Origin: Verrucomicrobiota bacterium
GTDB taxonomy: Bacteria > Verrucomicrobiota > Verrucomicrobiia > Limisphaerales > Pedosphaeraceae
NCBI GenBank assembly: GCA_021325145.1
Contig: JAJPHR010000016.1
Location: forward strand, 62,001-126,000
Direction: 5' to 3'
DNA length: 64,000 nucleotides
The notes beneath the pieces were generated by a model. The model was not told the origin of the DNA. It ran no database searches and saw only the letters and a list, made by a program, of their open reading frames with translations. The position numbers and the translations under genes are program-made. This document shows, one piece after another, positions 26,537 to 34,947 of this stretch (within the stretch, counting starts at the first letter, position 1; the number at the start of each line of letters is the position of its first letter).

Positions 26537-29346
26537 AAACACTCACGCTCCATCTTAGGCACGCAGCCGAGCCGGTTCGGCCAGCAGCCGCCTGGTTCAT
26601 CGCGGGCGCGGACCCGGCCGTTTGGATCGAGGAAATCTGCCAGTTCGGAATTCCACATGATAAACTGCGCTTGTTTCCCTTGCCCCGCTCGGCGGCGGAC
26701 CGTTCCGTCGCTGGCGTGCTGGTGGTTCCACCCCCCAACGTGGCGTCGTCGCTGACTTCTGGCATGATGCTTCGATCACCTCGGATGGAGCGCACTGAGG
26801 CGTTGCTTTCCGCCGGGAACCGTTTGATACGCGCGATTCCTTACGGCGTTCTTGCCGGCAAGCTCTACCTGCCCGTCGATGCCGAGCTTTGGCCGCCAAC
26901 CGAAGCGTCCGAACTGAAACTTCTCCACGAGTTGCAAGTGTTCCATCCCGGCATCGGGCTGGTGGGATTCGACTCCGCGGACGGCTTGAACCTCTCCGAT
27001 CTGCTCCGGCTCTCGCCGTCGCGGGTTGAGAACTGGAACTTCGCGCGGCCCGGCACCGGCTTCAATACCCGCCTGCGGGCGGTAACGATTTCCACACCGG
27101 TTTCGCCGCCGGACCTCTACGGCGAAGCCAGCCAGGAAATCGGCTCCGAACCAATCATCGATCTGCCACCGTCGCCTGGCGAGCCGAACGAGAGCGCCAT
27201 CGGCAAGCTTTTGCGCGATGCGAACCTGAAATTTGTCCAACTGCTTTCTTCTGTGCTGCGGCGGCCGACGCAACCCGGTCAGCGCCGCTCCTGGATCAAC
27301 GATCTCGCCGAATGGACGCAGGCCCGCTTAAGCCGGTTGACCAGCGAGTTGCAATCATTGCGCCACAAGGAATTGAACCGGCTGCTGCACCAATTGGAGA
27401 ACGATCCCGAGGTGGGGTTGCGCCATGCGATCCCCCTGAACCAAACACATCATCGTGGACTGGCCCCGCCCGGCGGGCGCCTGATGCGCAAAACTCCCGA
27501 GTTCAATCTCGGCCATTTGCGCGGCGGGACGGCGGCGGATTTTTGGGACATTCCCGCCCAATTGCGCCAGCAACTGGTCCTGCGTTACCGCGAACTGGCC
27601 AATCGTGAACTCCAACTCGGGCGCTATCGCCGCGCGGCGTATATTTTTGCCGAGCTTCTTGGCGACCTGGAAGCCGCCGCTTCGGCGCTCAAACAAGGCC
27701 GGCATTTCCGGGAAGCGGCGGTGGTTTACCAGGAGCATTTGCGGCGTCCGCGCGAGGCCGCGCTGTGCCTCGCGGAGGGCGGGCTTTTTCCCGATGCAAT
27801 CGCGCTTTATGAGAAACAATCGCTTTTTCTCGAAGCGGGGGATTTGTATCAGCGCATTGGCCAACTTGAACAGGCAAGCGCAGCGTACCGGCTCGAGGTC
27901 GAAAAACTTTTGAGACAGGAGGACCGGCTTGCAGCCGCAAAACTGCTGGAGGACCGGCTCAAGTCTCCCGAGGAGGCAGTCGCTGTGCTTGCGCAAGGAT
28001 GGCCTCAATCGGCGCAAGCCTTGCAGTGCCTGGACGCCCAATTCGCATTTCTCGCGCGGCATGGCCGCCATGCGCAGGGAATAGCGCTGATTGAGAACTT
28101 GCGGGTCGAGCAGACCAGGCCGGAATTGGTTGCACCCTTGGCCAGCTTGTTGTCCCGCCAAAACGCGAAGTATCCCGATCGCCAGGTGCGCCGGGCCGCA
28201 GCAGATGTGACGCGCGTCAAAGCGGGCGCACGGTTGGACACCGCCCCGCCCGCGGAAGCGGTCCTGTTGGCTGACGCGCTGGTGAAACTCGCGCCGGAAG
28301 ATCGCCTGCTGGCACGTGATGCCGTGCGCTTCGTGACCCAGCGCAACGAGCAGTTCCGCCGACGCATCACACCACCACCGTTGAAGGTGAAGCATGCGCC
28401 CGTGCTGGTCCGCCAGTTCCAGTTGCCCGGGGAATTTCGGTGGTACACCGTCAAGAGTTGCGCAGGCTGTTTCTTCGCTGCGGGTTACGGACGGGACAAT
28501 TTGGTTGTGCTTCGTGGAAATTGGGAAGGCAACGTCCAGGTAGTGAACTGGCCATCGCCGGATTTCTCTGAATTACCACTGCTGCTCGAATTTGACGAAT
28601 CATCGGCCAGGACGCCCTTCATCACCCTGACGCCGGGCCCGATGAAACCAACTCTGGTGCGCGTCCCGGTCCAGACCCTTCCACCCACGAATCTTTTCCC
28701 GTGGACAATGCAGGTCGGCACATGGGACTGGCTTCCTGACGATGTCCTGACTGTTTTCACCCGCGATACCATAAGTTTCCTTTTGCGGAACACCGCCAAC
28801 GGCGTCGTCTTGGAGTGCCGCCGACCTGATGGCACCTTGGTGAGAAGCAGCGAGTTTGACAAAATCTCCGCAACGCTTGGAACTCCGTCGCCGACAGTTT
28901 CCCTGCTCGTCCAACGTGAACTTGGCTGGGTGGCGGCTGGCCACACACTGTTCCTTGATCGCCCGGGCAAGCCGCTGCAAAGCTGGGAGGTTGAGTCGAG
29001 GATTCTTTCGCTGATGAGTTCGGCCCCGCACCTGCCCCTTTGCGCCCTGGCACGACTCGAACGTGGCGTGGCCATTCAATGGTTCGACGCCATTCGTGAT
29101 AATGTTGAAACTCTTTGCGGCGAACTCGAACGTCCATTGGCGGCATTCACAGGAGACGGCACCCTGATCCTTTTGTCCGGGCGCGAAGGTCGGATTTGCG
29201 ACGTTCGGCGCGGCAGTTCGCAGGCGAACTCGTTCGAGTGGCTCGGCGGAGAACCGCTGGCAGTGGTGCGCGCGGGAGCCGCGAATGAATTCGTGGTGTT
29301 CACGCGGAGCGGACAAGGCCATTTGTATCGGGTGCACGCTGGTTAA
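26533..29346 (+). CDS. Helical-repeat plus beta-propeller (bpX6-like) protein
   Basis: A 937-residue protein with a GTG start overlapping the previous stop as GTGA, so it is co-translated. About 1-240 is an alpha/beta part (AAWFIAGADPAVWIEEICQFGIP, then VPPPNVASSLTSGM). About 330-500 is helical TPR-like repeats (GRYRRAAYIFAELLGDLEAAASAL, GRHFREAAVVYQEHLRRPREAALCLAEGG, PDAIALYEKQSLFLEAGDLYQRIG). About 610-937 is propeller-like, with repeated hydrophobic strands such as WYTVKSCAGCFFAAGYGRDN and GDGTLILLSGREGRICDV. This architecture fits the large bpX component I know as bpX6; the label should be tested. Convergent with the XylR-type regulator gene. Confidence 0.75.
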   Translation: MKTLTLHLRHAAEPVRPAAAWFIAGADPAVWIEEICQFGIPHDKLRLFPLPRSAADRSVAGVLVVPPPNVASSLTSGMMLRSPRMERTEALLSAGNRLIRAIPYGVLAGKLYLPVDAELWPPTEASELKLLHELQVFHPGIGLVGFDSADGLNLSDLLRLSPSRVENWNFARPGTGFNTRLRAVTISTPVSPPDLYGEASQEIGSEPIIDLPPSPGEPNESAIGKLLRDANLKFVQLLSSVLRRPTQPGQRRSWINDLAEWTQARLSRLTSELQSLRHKELNRLLHQLENDPEVGLRHAIPLNQTHHRGLAPPGGRLMRKTPEFNLGHLRGGTAADFWDIPAQLRQQLVLRYRELANRELQLGRYRRAAYIFAELLGDLEAAASALKQGRHFREAAVVYQEHLRRPREAALCLAEGGLFPDAIALYEKQSLFLEAGDLYQRIGQLEQASAAYRLEVEKLLRQEDRLAAAKLLEDRLKSPEEAVAVLAQGWPQSAQALQCLDAQFAFLARHGRHAQGIALIENLRVEQTRPELVAPLASLLSRQNAKYPDRQVRRAAADVTRVKAGARLDTAPPAEAVLLADALVKLAPEDRLLARDAVRFVTQRNEQFRRRITPPPLKVKHAPVLVRQFQLPGEFRWYTVKSCAGCFFAAGYGRDNLVVLRGNWEGNVQVVNWPSPDFSELPLLLEFDESSARTPFITLTPGPMKPTLVRVPVQTLPPTNLFPWTMQVGTWDWLPDDVLTVFTRDTISFLLRNTANGVVLECRRPDGTLVRSSEFDKISATLGTPSPTVSLLVQRELGWVAAGHTLFLDRPGKPLQSWEVESRILSLMSSAPHLPLCALARLERGVAIQWFDAIRDNVETLCGELERPLAAFTGDGTLILLSGREGRICDVRRGSSQANSFEWLGGEPLAVVRAGAANEFVVFTRSGQGHLYRVHAG

Positions 29347-29353
29347 TTGGGCA

Positions 29354-29396
29354 GCACGGGCGACCCGCCTGTGCCGTCGGGCCGCGAGCCCGACGG
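29354..29396. terminator. Double hairpin between convergent genes
   Basis: Two adjacent stems lie 8 bp after the bpX6-like gene: GCACGGGCG/CGCCTGTGC (29354-29362 and 29366-29374, 8 of 9 paired) and CCGTCGGGC/GCCCGACGG (29374-29382 and 29388-29396, perfect, 5-base loop). The absence of a U-run argues for a REP-like pair that may act as a bidirectional transcript end. Confidence 0.5.
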
Positions 29397-29512
29397 AAGA
29401 TCGCGGTTTCCTTTTGGCAAGTGGCTAACACTCGACTATCAATCTGCCGTTCCCGTTCCGGTCGGCGTCGGCATGAGATATTCGAGCTAAAAAGCAGGAG
29501 AAGACACAAACC

Positions 29513-30664
29513 CTAATGCGCCATTTCCTCGCGGAATTTGCGGGGCGAAACGCCTGTGCTGTGCTTGAAAGCGACACAAAAGCTGTTGGCGCTCTGGTAG
29601 CCGCACATGCCGGCGAGGACTTCGATTTTTTCATTGGATTCCGCCAGCAGTTTTTTGGCGCGCTCAATTCGCACACGATGCAGTTCCTGTCCTGGAGTGC
29701 GATCGATCTGTTCCTGAAAAGCCTTGTGCAACCCGCGCCGGGACATGCCGCTGATATCGACCAGATCCTTGACGCTGATCGGTTCGTGGCCGTGTTCCCA
29801 GATGAAGCGCAGTCCCTTGGCCACTCCTGAGTGCTTGACGGCAAGGATGTCGCTGCTTTTGCGGATCACCAAACCCGCCGCGGGAATCCGAACGGGCTCC
29901 CGGGGCGCGCGTTTGCCGCCCATCAACTCATCCAGCAAAGCGGCGCCGCGATAACCCAGGACTTGCAGATTGGTGTCCACGCTTGAAAGCGGCGTGTGCA
30001 TCGTGTCCGCGGCCATGAGGTAATTTTCCGCGCCCACCAGCGCAACCTGATCCGGGACGGCGATGCCGACGCGTTCGCACGATTCGAGCACATCCAGCGC
30101 CTGCTCGTCGTTGGCCGCAAAAATCGCAATCGGCTTTGGCACCCGCTTCAACTCCGCCGCCAGCCAGCTCCGTTTGCGTTTCCATTCCTCCCGGCCGGTG
30201 CAAAAAGCCTCCGATTGATGCCAGCGCAGCCACTCGCACGCGTGGCCTTTTCGCTTGAGCGACTCAACAAAACCTTGGCCCCGCTCTTCATACGACCAAT
30301 TCGCGGCGTCGCTGTAGAAAAGGTAATTGCGAAACCCGCGGCAATGGAAGTGCTCCGCCACCAATTCCGCGGCGTGCGCGTGATCTTCGAGCACGCGCGG
30401 GAACTTCAAATGCGGCCGCCGGAAACTGAAGTCCACCGTCGGCCGCTTCACCTGGGCGACAAATTCGGCGAGGTCATCTCCCGCCCCAAGCCAGGCCAGC
30501 ACGCCATCGCCTTCCCAACCCCAGGGAATGACTTTTTCCCGCGCCAGGTTGGCGGACAGATACCAATTATGTTCCTGGGCGTACTTGGCGATGCCCTGGT
30601 GGAGCCGATAATCGTACCAACCAAGGGCAATCAGGACTCGCTTTTGCTGCTTGCTGCGGGGCAT
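29513..30664 (-). CDS. XylR-type transcriptional regulator (LacI-like sensor + AraC HTH)
   Basis: A 383-residue regulator from ATG at 30664 (GTG at 30679 is possible). Residues to about 275 form a periplasmic-binding-protein-like sensor (QKRVLIALGWYDYRLHQGIAKYA, then AIFAANDEQALDVLESCERVGIAVPDQVALVGAEN), and the last ~100 residues form an AraC-type double helix-turn-helix (SVKDLVDISGMSRRGLHKAF, CGYQSANSFCVAFKHSTGVSPRKFRE). This is the XylR layout of sugar-responsive activators. It follows the pectin operon in the same direction with its own upstream region, so galacturonate or a catabolic intermediate is the likely ligand. The inverted repeat upstream, also found before the operon, is its probable binding site. 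Confidence 0.88.
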   Translation of the reverse strand: MPRSKQQKRVLIALGWYDYRLHQGIAKYAQEHNWYLSANLAREKVIPWGWEGDGVLAWLGAGDDLAEFVAQVKRPTVDFSFRRPHLKFPRVLEDHAHAAELVAEHFHCRGFRNYLFYSDAANWSYEERGQGFVESLKRKGHACEWLRWHQSEAFCTGREEWKRKRSWLAAELKRVPKPIAIFAANDEQALDVLESCERVGIAVPDQVALVGAENYLMAADTMHTPLSSVDTNLQVLGYRGAALLDELMGGKRAPREPVRIPAAGLVIRKSSDILAVKHSGVAKGLRFIWEHGHEPISVKDLVDISGMSRRGLHKAFQEQIDRTPGQELHRVRIERAKKLLAESNEKIEVLAGMCGYQSANSFCVAFKHSTGVSPRKFREEMAH

Positions 30665-30686
30665 GCGCACAAGATTCACAACTCAC

Positions 30687-30710
30687 GCACAATTTTCAAC
30701 GAATTTGTCC
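30687..30710 (-). promoter_or_regulatory. Second, weaker operator-like site near the regulator start
   Basis: GCACAATTTTCAA followed by GAATTTGTCC (30687-30710) resembles, in the leftward orientation, the GCACAAATTTCAA half of the stronger site at 30797-30821. It lies 23 bp upstream of the regulator ATG, where binding would block or control the regulator's own expression. Confidence 0.35.
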
Positions 30711-30796
30711 CGGCGCACAGCGCGCCGATGGCGTGGGAACGTGGATTTATGTGGAGAAAGCTAACAAAGACGGCCAATTTGTCAGCCCTCGCTTTC

Positions 30797-30821
30797 TGCA
30801 CAAAAGATTGAAATTTGTGCA
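30797..30821 (-). promoter_or_regulatory. Putative operator: perfect 8-bp inverted repeat upstream of the XylR-type gene
   Basis: TGCACAAA (30797-30804) and TTTGTGCA (30814-30821) form a perfect inverted repeat with a 9-bp spacer. The right half plus the following ~15 bp (TTGAAATTTGTGCATTA then GGAAGTG) is conserved at 42526-42555 upstream of the pectin operon, in the same orientation relative to the leftward genes. It is 133 bp upstream of the regulator ATG. This makes it a likely regulator-binding site for both transcription units. Confidence 0.6.
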
Positions 30822-30849
30822 TTAGGTAGGGAAGTGGCGCGCCAGTTTG

Positions 30850-33447
30850 TTAAGGGTCTTTGAAGCTGCCAGCCCCATCCACCTGCGCGTTCTCCAGCAG
30901 CAAGGGGGGGCCTTGCTTCGTGGTGATCTCCAACCCGCTGGTCTGCACATCCTTCGCGTTGCGGACGAGCAAACCCGTGGTGGCGGTGATGTTTACATTC
31001 TTCAACACGACACCCGATACCGGACTCTCGGGCAGGCCAACAATGGTTCCGACATTGCGCGCGCACGTCGCCGTCAAATTGGAGATGCGGATATTCTGGA
31101 AACGGGGTGTTCCGGCGTTGACCGGTTGCGCCGCATCTTCTTTCGGAATCTTCGGGTAATAGCAGGTGATGGTAATGGCGGGATCGACGTCCTTCATCGT
31201 GATCTCCGTGTAAGTCAAATCCTCAACCGCGCCGCCGCGTCCACGGGGCGATTTGATGCGAATGCCGTTGGCCGTCCCCTCAAATGTGCAGCGGCTCACA
31301 TTCAGGTGGCGCACCCCTCCCGCCGTCTCGCTGCCGATCGACATCCCATGGCCGTGCAGAAACGTGCAATCGGTTACCGTGATGTCTTCGCACGCGAAGT
31401 CCCGGCCCGGCAGCCGGTGCCCGGATTTGATGGCGATGTTGTCATCCCCCACGTCGATGCGGCAGCGGGAAATGCGCACGCGCCGGCTCACGCTGGGATC
31501 GATGCCGTCCGTGTTCGGGGAATCCGCCGGGGCGAGGATGGTCACGTCTTCCACATTCACGTCCTCGCAATCCACAGGCACGAAATGAAAACAGGGCGAG
31601 TTGGCGAGCGTGACCCCTTGCAGACGCACATTCTTGCAAACGGTCAGGACCACCAATTTCGGCCGGGGCAGGGTGTATCCTGGATTCTCCGTGTGCGTTC
31701 GCTTCGCCTCCTTCGCCGGTCCCCACCAGCGCGCGCCCGAGCCGTCGATGGTTCCCTTCCCGACAATCGCCACGTCGGTCAGGTCTTTGCCGTTCACAAA
31801 GGCAACGAACGAAGCGGACGAAGGGCTCGCATCCAAATTTCCAGGCTTCAAGTAATCCGCCCGTTCGTCCGTGGCCAGCAAAGTGGCGCCTTCATCGAGC
31901 TGCAGGGCCGTTTTGCTCCTCAAATAAATCGGTTTACTAAGATAAGTGCCAGGCGCGAGCCGGACCACGCCCCCGCCAGCCTTGCCGCATTCATCGAGCG
32001 CCGTTTGGATCGCTGCGGTATCCAGAGTCTTGCCATCTCCTTTCGCGCCAAATTCGCGCACCTCGAAGACCCTGCCTGACGTCCCACCAGTGGCTTGCCG
32101 GGGATCCCAAGTTTCAGGGTACGCAAAGACCTTCGCCGGATCGGACAGCGTAGCGGCTTCGGCAACTGTGAGTTGCCGCGAAGCAGGATGGCGCTTGCTT
32201 GTATCCAAGGGACTTCCTTCCAAATCAGTGTTGTGAAATTCCTGAAACCGAAGCGCGGCATAATTCGTCCCCTCCACAACCCAGGCAGCGGGCATTATAT
32301 GAGCGCCCATCTTGCAATTGAGAAACGCCACCTGACTCCCCGAAAATCGCTCGGAATGAATTCGCGCCAGCCAGCATTTATCCACGCCCGGAGCCGAAGT
32401 CAGGCGGCAATTCGAGAACACATAACCCGCTTGCCCTACTGGATTGCGCGCTTGAAGGTAGTATCCCGTGTGCATCGCCTTGAGCTCGCAGTCTTCGAAA
32501 AACGCAATGCCCGGCCCCCAAATAAAATCCACGTCCCCTTCGACGTAACAATTCGTGACATACACCCGCCCGCCCAGCATCAGTGTGTCTTGAAAGCTCA
32601 ACAGGTCCGCGTTGCGCACGATGCACCGCTCGCCATTGATGCGCAACGCTTCGGCCTGCGACCCCTTGTAAGGCGTGGTGTTGTGCACCGTCAGATTTTC
32701 GAGGATGAAATCGTTTGCGTCCACTCCGAGCAACGCGCGCCCCCCGCGGCCCGTGTTCAACCGATCGTTGTCCAAGCCTTGCAGAACGGTGCCCTTGCGA
32801 TCTTCGCCCATGATCCGAAGGTGGTTCTTTCCCGTGCCGACATGCACGATCCCGTTATAGACTCCTTTCCGAATGGTGATGTTAACCTGAACCTGATTGT
32901 CATCTGGAATGGAATCGATGGCTCCTTGAAGCGCGCAGAAGTCCCCCGACTGGTCTGCCGCAACAATGACGCCGGCCTTGCCCTTTGCTACCGCCGCCTT
33001 GGTGCCAAACTTCCACTCGGCGTCCTGATTCAGTCCCGCAAAATCCTTGCCTGCCTCGTCCTTGAAAACGCCCGGCTCCACCTCGACGTAATAAGCCTGA
33101 TCATACTCCAAACAGCGGGAATGCAACTGAATGGAAACCGTATTGCTCTCGATGGTGAAGGGCTCATATCGAAGCGTCTTGCCGCCAAAAGAATTGGTGA
33201 AGATCGCCGAACCAAGATCAATGGCGTCCACCATTGTCTGATCGGCTGCGCGGCGAACCATCACTCTCCCTTTGCCGCCCGCCACGACTGCTTCTCCGAA
33301 CACGATGCGCAGCGGCGTGTCGATGCAGACGTTTTTTGCTCCCTGTGCGGGCGATAGTTCGACAACTCGCAGTTCCGCCTGGCCGAGGCCGGACAGGAAG
33401 CAGAGAATTAAAACCCAGCAGTGAGTGCGGAAGGTGTGTGCAGGCAT
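30850..33447 (-). CDS. Secreted bifunctional pectinesterase (CE8) - polygalacturonase (GH28) fusion
   Basis: An 865-residue exported enzyme (signal peptide 1-24, FLSGLGQA). About 25-150 is an Ig-like Big_5 domain; about 155-430 is a CE8 pectin methylesterase with LSFQDTLML (Asp about 282) and DVDFIWGPG (Asp about 307), the two catalytic Asp motifs; about 455-865 is a GH28 galacturonase beta-helix with SPNTDGIDP (about 645), VGDDNIAIKSG (about 665), GHGMSIGSET (about 697) and GIRIKSPRG (about 730), all key motifs intact. It should remove methyl groups from pectin and then cut the polygalacturonate. Last gene of the operon, 15 bp after uxaC. Confidence 0.93.
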   Translation of the reverse strand: MPAHTFRTHCWVLILCFLSGLGQAELRVVELSPAQGAKNVCIDTPLRIVFGEAVVAGGKGRVMVRRAADQTMVDAIDLGSAIFTNSFGGKTLRYEPFTIESNTVSIQLHSRCLEYDQAYYVEVEPGVFKDEAGKDFAGLNQDAEWKFGTKAAVAKGKAGVIVAADQSGDFCALQGAIDSIPDDNQVQVNITIRKGVYNGIVHVGTGKNHLRIMGEDRKGTVLQGLDNDRLNTGRGGRALLGVDANDFILENLTVHNTTPYKGSQAEALRINGERCIVRNADLLSFQDTLMLGGRVYVTNCYVEGDVDFIWGPGIAFFEDCELKAMHTGYYLQARNPVGQAGYVFSNCRLTSAPGVDKCWLARIHSERFSGSQVAFLNCKMGAHIMPAAWVVEGTNYAALRFQEFHNTDLEGSPLDTSKRHPASRQLTVAEAATLSDPAKVFAYPETWDPRQATGGTSGRVFEVREFGAKGDGKTLDTAAIQTALDECGKAGGGVVRLAPGTYLSKPIYLRSKTALQLDEGATLLATDERADYLKPGNLDASPSSASFVAFVNGKDLTDVAIVGKGTIDGSGARWWGPAKEAKRTHTENPGYTLPRPKLVVLTVCKNVRLQGVTLANSPCFHFVPVDCEDVNVEDVTILAPADSPNTDGIDPSVSRRVRISRCRIDVGDDNIAIKSGHRLPGRDFACEDITVTDCTFLHGHGMSIGSETAGGVRHLNVSRCTFEGTANGIRIKSPRGRGGAVEDLTYTEITMKDVDPAITITCYYPKIPKEDAAQPVNAGTPRFQNIRISNLTATCARNVGTIVGLPESPVSGVVLKNVNITATTGLLVRNAKDVQTSGLEITTKQGPPLLLENAQVDGAGSFKDP

Positions 33448-33462
33448 TGCATCAATGACCAG

Positions 33463-34944
33463 TCACGATCTCCTCACAACCTCACGCTTTTGTCTCACGC
33501 CATTGTGCGCGCCATTCCCCTTGCCGTCATGGGTAACCCGTCCTGGTAAAGCCAGGTAACGCTCCGCATTGGCGTAACAAATGTTCCGAATCATCGGACC
33601 CAACAGCGCTTCCTCGTTCGGCAATTCGCCCCGCTCCACGTCCCCGCCAATCAAATTGCACAACACCCGCCGGAAATACTCGTGGCGCGGATATGACATA
33701 AACGAGCGCGAATCGGTCACCATCCCCACAAAGCGCGACAGCAGCCCCAAATTCGAAAGCGCATTCAATTGCCACTCCATTCCTTCCCGCTGGTCGAGAA
33801 ACCACCAACCCGAACCCCACTGCACGCGCCCCGGTATGCTTCCGTCCTGGAAATTGCCAATCATGCCCGCAAAAGCGTAGTTGTCGGCCGGGTTAACGTT
33901 GTAAATGATCGTCTTGGGCAGCGCCTTTTCTTCTTCCAGCCGATTCAAATACGCCCCCAAAGCCGTCATTTGCGGAAAATCCCCGATCGAATCAAAACCC
34001 GTGTCCGGCCCCAGTTCACTTAACAGGCGCCGATTGGTATTGCGCAAGGCGCCCAAGTGCAATTGCTTGGTCCAGCCCTTCTCAGCGTCCAGATGGCCGA
34101 AAAAGAGCATCAGAAAAGCTCCGAATTGCGCGTGTTCCTCGGGCGTGGCTGCCCGGCCCCGCAACGCCCGGGTGAAGATGGCTCCAGCCACCCGCTCCGA
34201 ACAAAAGTCGGCCAGGGCGTGGTTGAGTCCATGGTCGCTCAAACGACAGCCGTGGGCGTGAAAGTAATCATGGCGCGCCCTCAACGCATCCAAAAAAGCG
34301 GGCAGGCTGCCGATGTTCCGGTTGCTGGCCTGCGCCAACCGGCTGACCCACGCTTGAAACGATTCGGGTTGATGCACCGCCAGCGCCTTGTCGGGCCGGA
34401 ACGCCGGCAGCACCCGCGTGCCCAGATCCGATGCCGCCAAGGTGCGGTGCGGCTTTAAATCATCCACGGGATCATCGGTCGTGCACAACGTCTGCACGCG
34501 GAACTTTTTCAAAATCCCCTGTGCACTCAACTGTGGCGTGGCCAGTTGTTCGTTGGCCTGACGCCAGATGCGCGCCGCGCTGGCTTCGTCCAACAATTCG
34601 TCTATGCCGAAGTAACGTTTGAGTTCCAGGTGAGTCCAGTGATAGAGCGGGTTGCGCAACGTATGCGGCACGGTGGCGGCCCAGGCTTTGAATTTTTCCA
34701 ACGGCAGCACGTCCCTGCCCGTGCAATAGCGCTCGGGCACGCCGTTGGCTCGCATGGCGCGCCATTTGTAATGATCGCCTTCAAGCCAGATTTCAAAGAG
34801 ATTGTTGAACTGGCGGTTGGCCGCCAGATCGCCGGGCGGCAAATGGCAATGGTAATCAAAAATGGGCTCGGTCGCGGCATATTGGCGATAGAGCCGGCGC
34901 GCCGTGCGCGTCTGTAAAAGAAAATCTTCAGTAATGAATTTCAT
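33463..34944 (-). CDS. uxaC: Uronate isomerase UxaC
   Basis: A 493-residue cytoplasmic enzyme of the amidohydrolase superfamily that interconverts D-galacturonate and D-tagaturonate, and D-glucuronate and D-fructuronate. The N-terminus MKFITEDFLLQTRTARRLY and the first metal motif IFDYHCHLPPGDLA are diagnostic, followed by NLFEIWLEGDHYKWRAMR, LCTTDDPVDDL and later VGMVTDSRSFMSYPRHEYFRR. The length is the family norm (about 470). It is 3 bp from the upstream GH28 gene and 15 bp from the downstream fusion gene, in the middle of the pectin operon, so galacturonate is the expected physiological substrate. Confidence 0.96.
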   Translation of the reverse strand: MKFITEDFLLQTRTARRLYRQYAATEPIFDYHCHLPPGDLAANRQFNNLFEIWLEGDHYKWRAMRANGVPERYCTGRDVLPLEKFKAWAATVPHTLRNPLYHWTHLELKRYFGIDELLDEASAARIWRQANEQLATPQLSAQGILKKFRVQTLCTTDDPVDDLKPHRTLAASDLGTRVLPAFRPDKALAVHQPESFQAWVSRLAQASNRNIGSLPAFLDALRARHDYFHAHGCRLSDHGLNHALADFCSERVAGAIFTRALRGRAATPEEHAQFGAFLMLFFGHLDAEKGWTKQLHLGALRNTNRRLLSELGPDTGFDSIGDFPQMTALGAYLNRLEEEKALPKTIIYNVNPADNYAFAGMIGNFQDGSIPGRVQWGSGWWFLDQREGMEWQLNALSNLGLLSRFVGMVTDSRSFMSYPRHEYFRRVLCNLIGGDVERGELPNEEALLGPMIRNICYANAERYLALPGRVTHDGKGNGAHNGVRQKREVVRRS

Positions 34945-34947
34945 AGC

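Noticed and set aside
30847..33357. Long plus-strand frames opposite the pectinesterase-GH28 gene
   Set aside because: They mirror conserved catalytic motifs on the minus strand and carry none of their own; Arg/His-rich composition is typical of antisense shadows.
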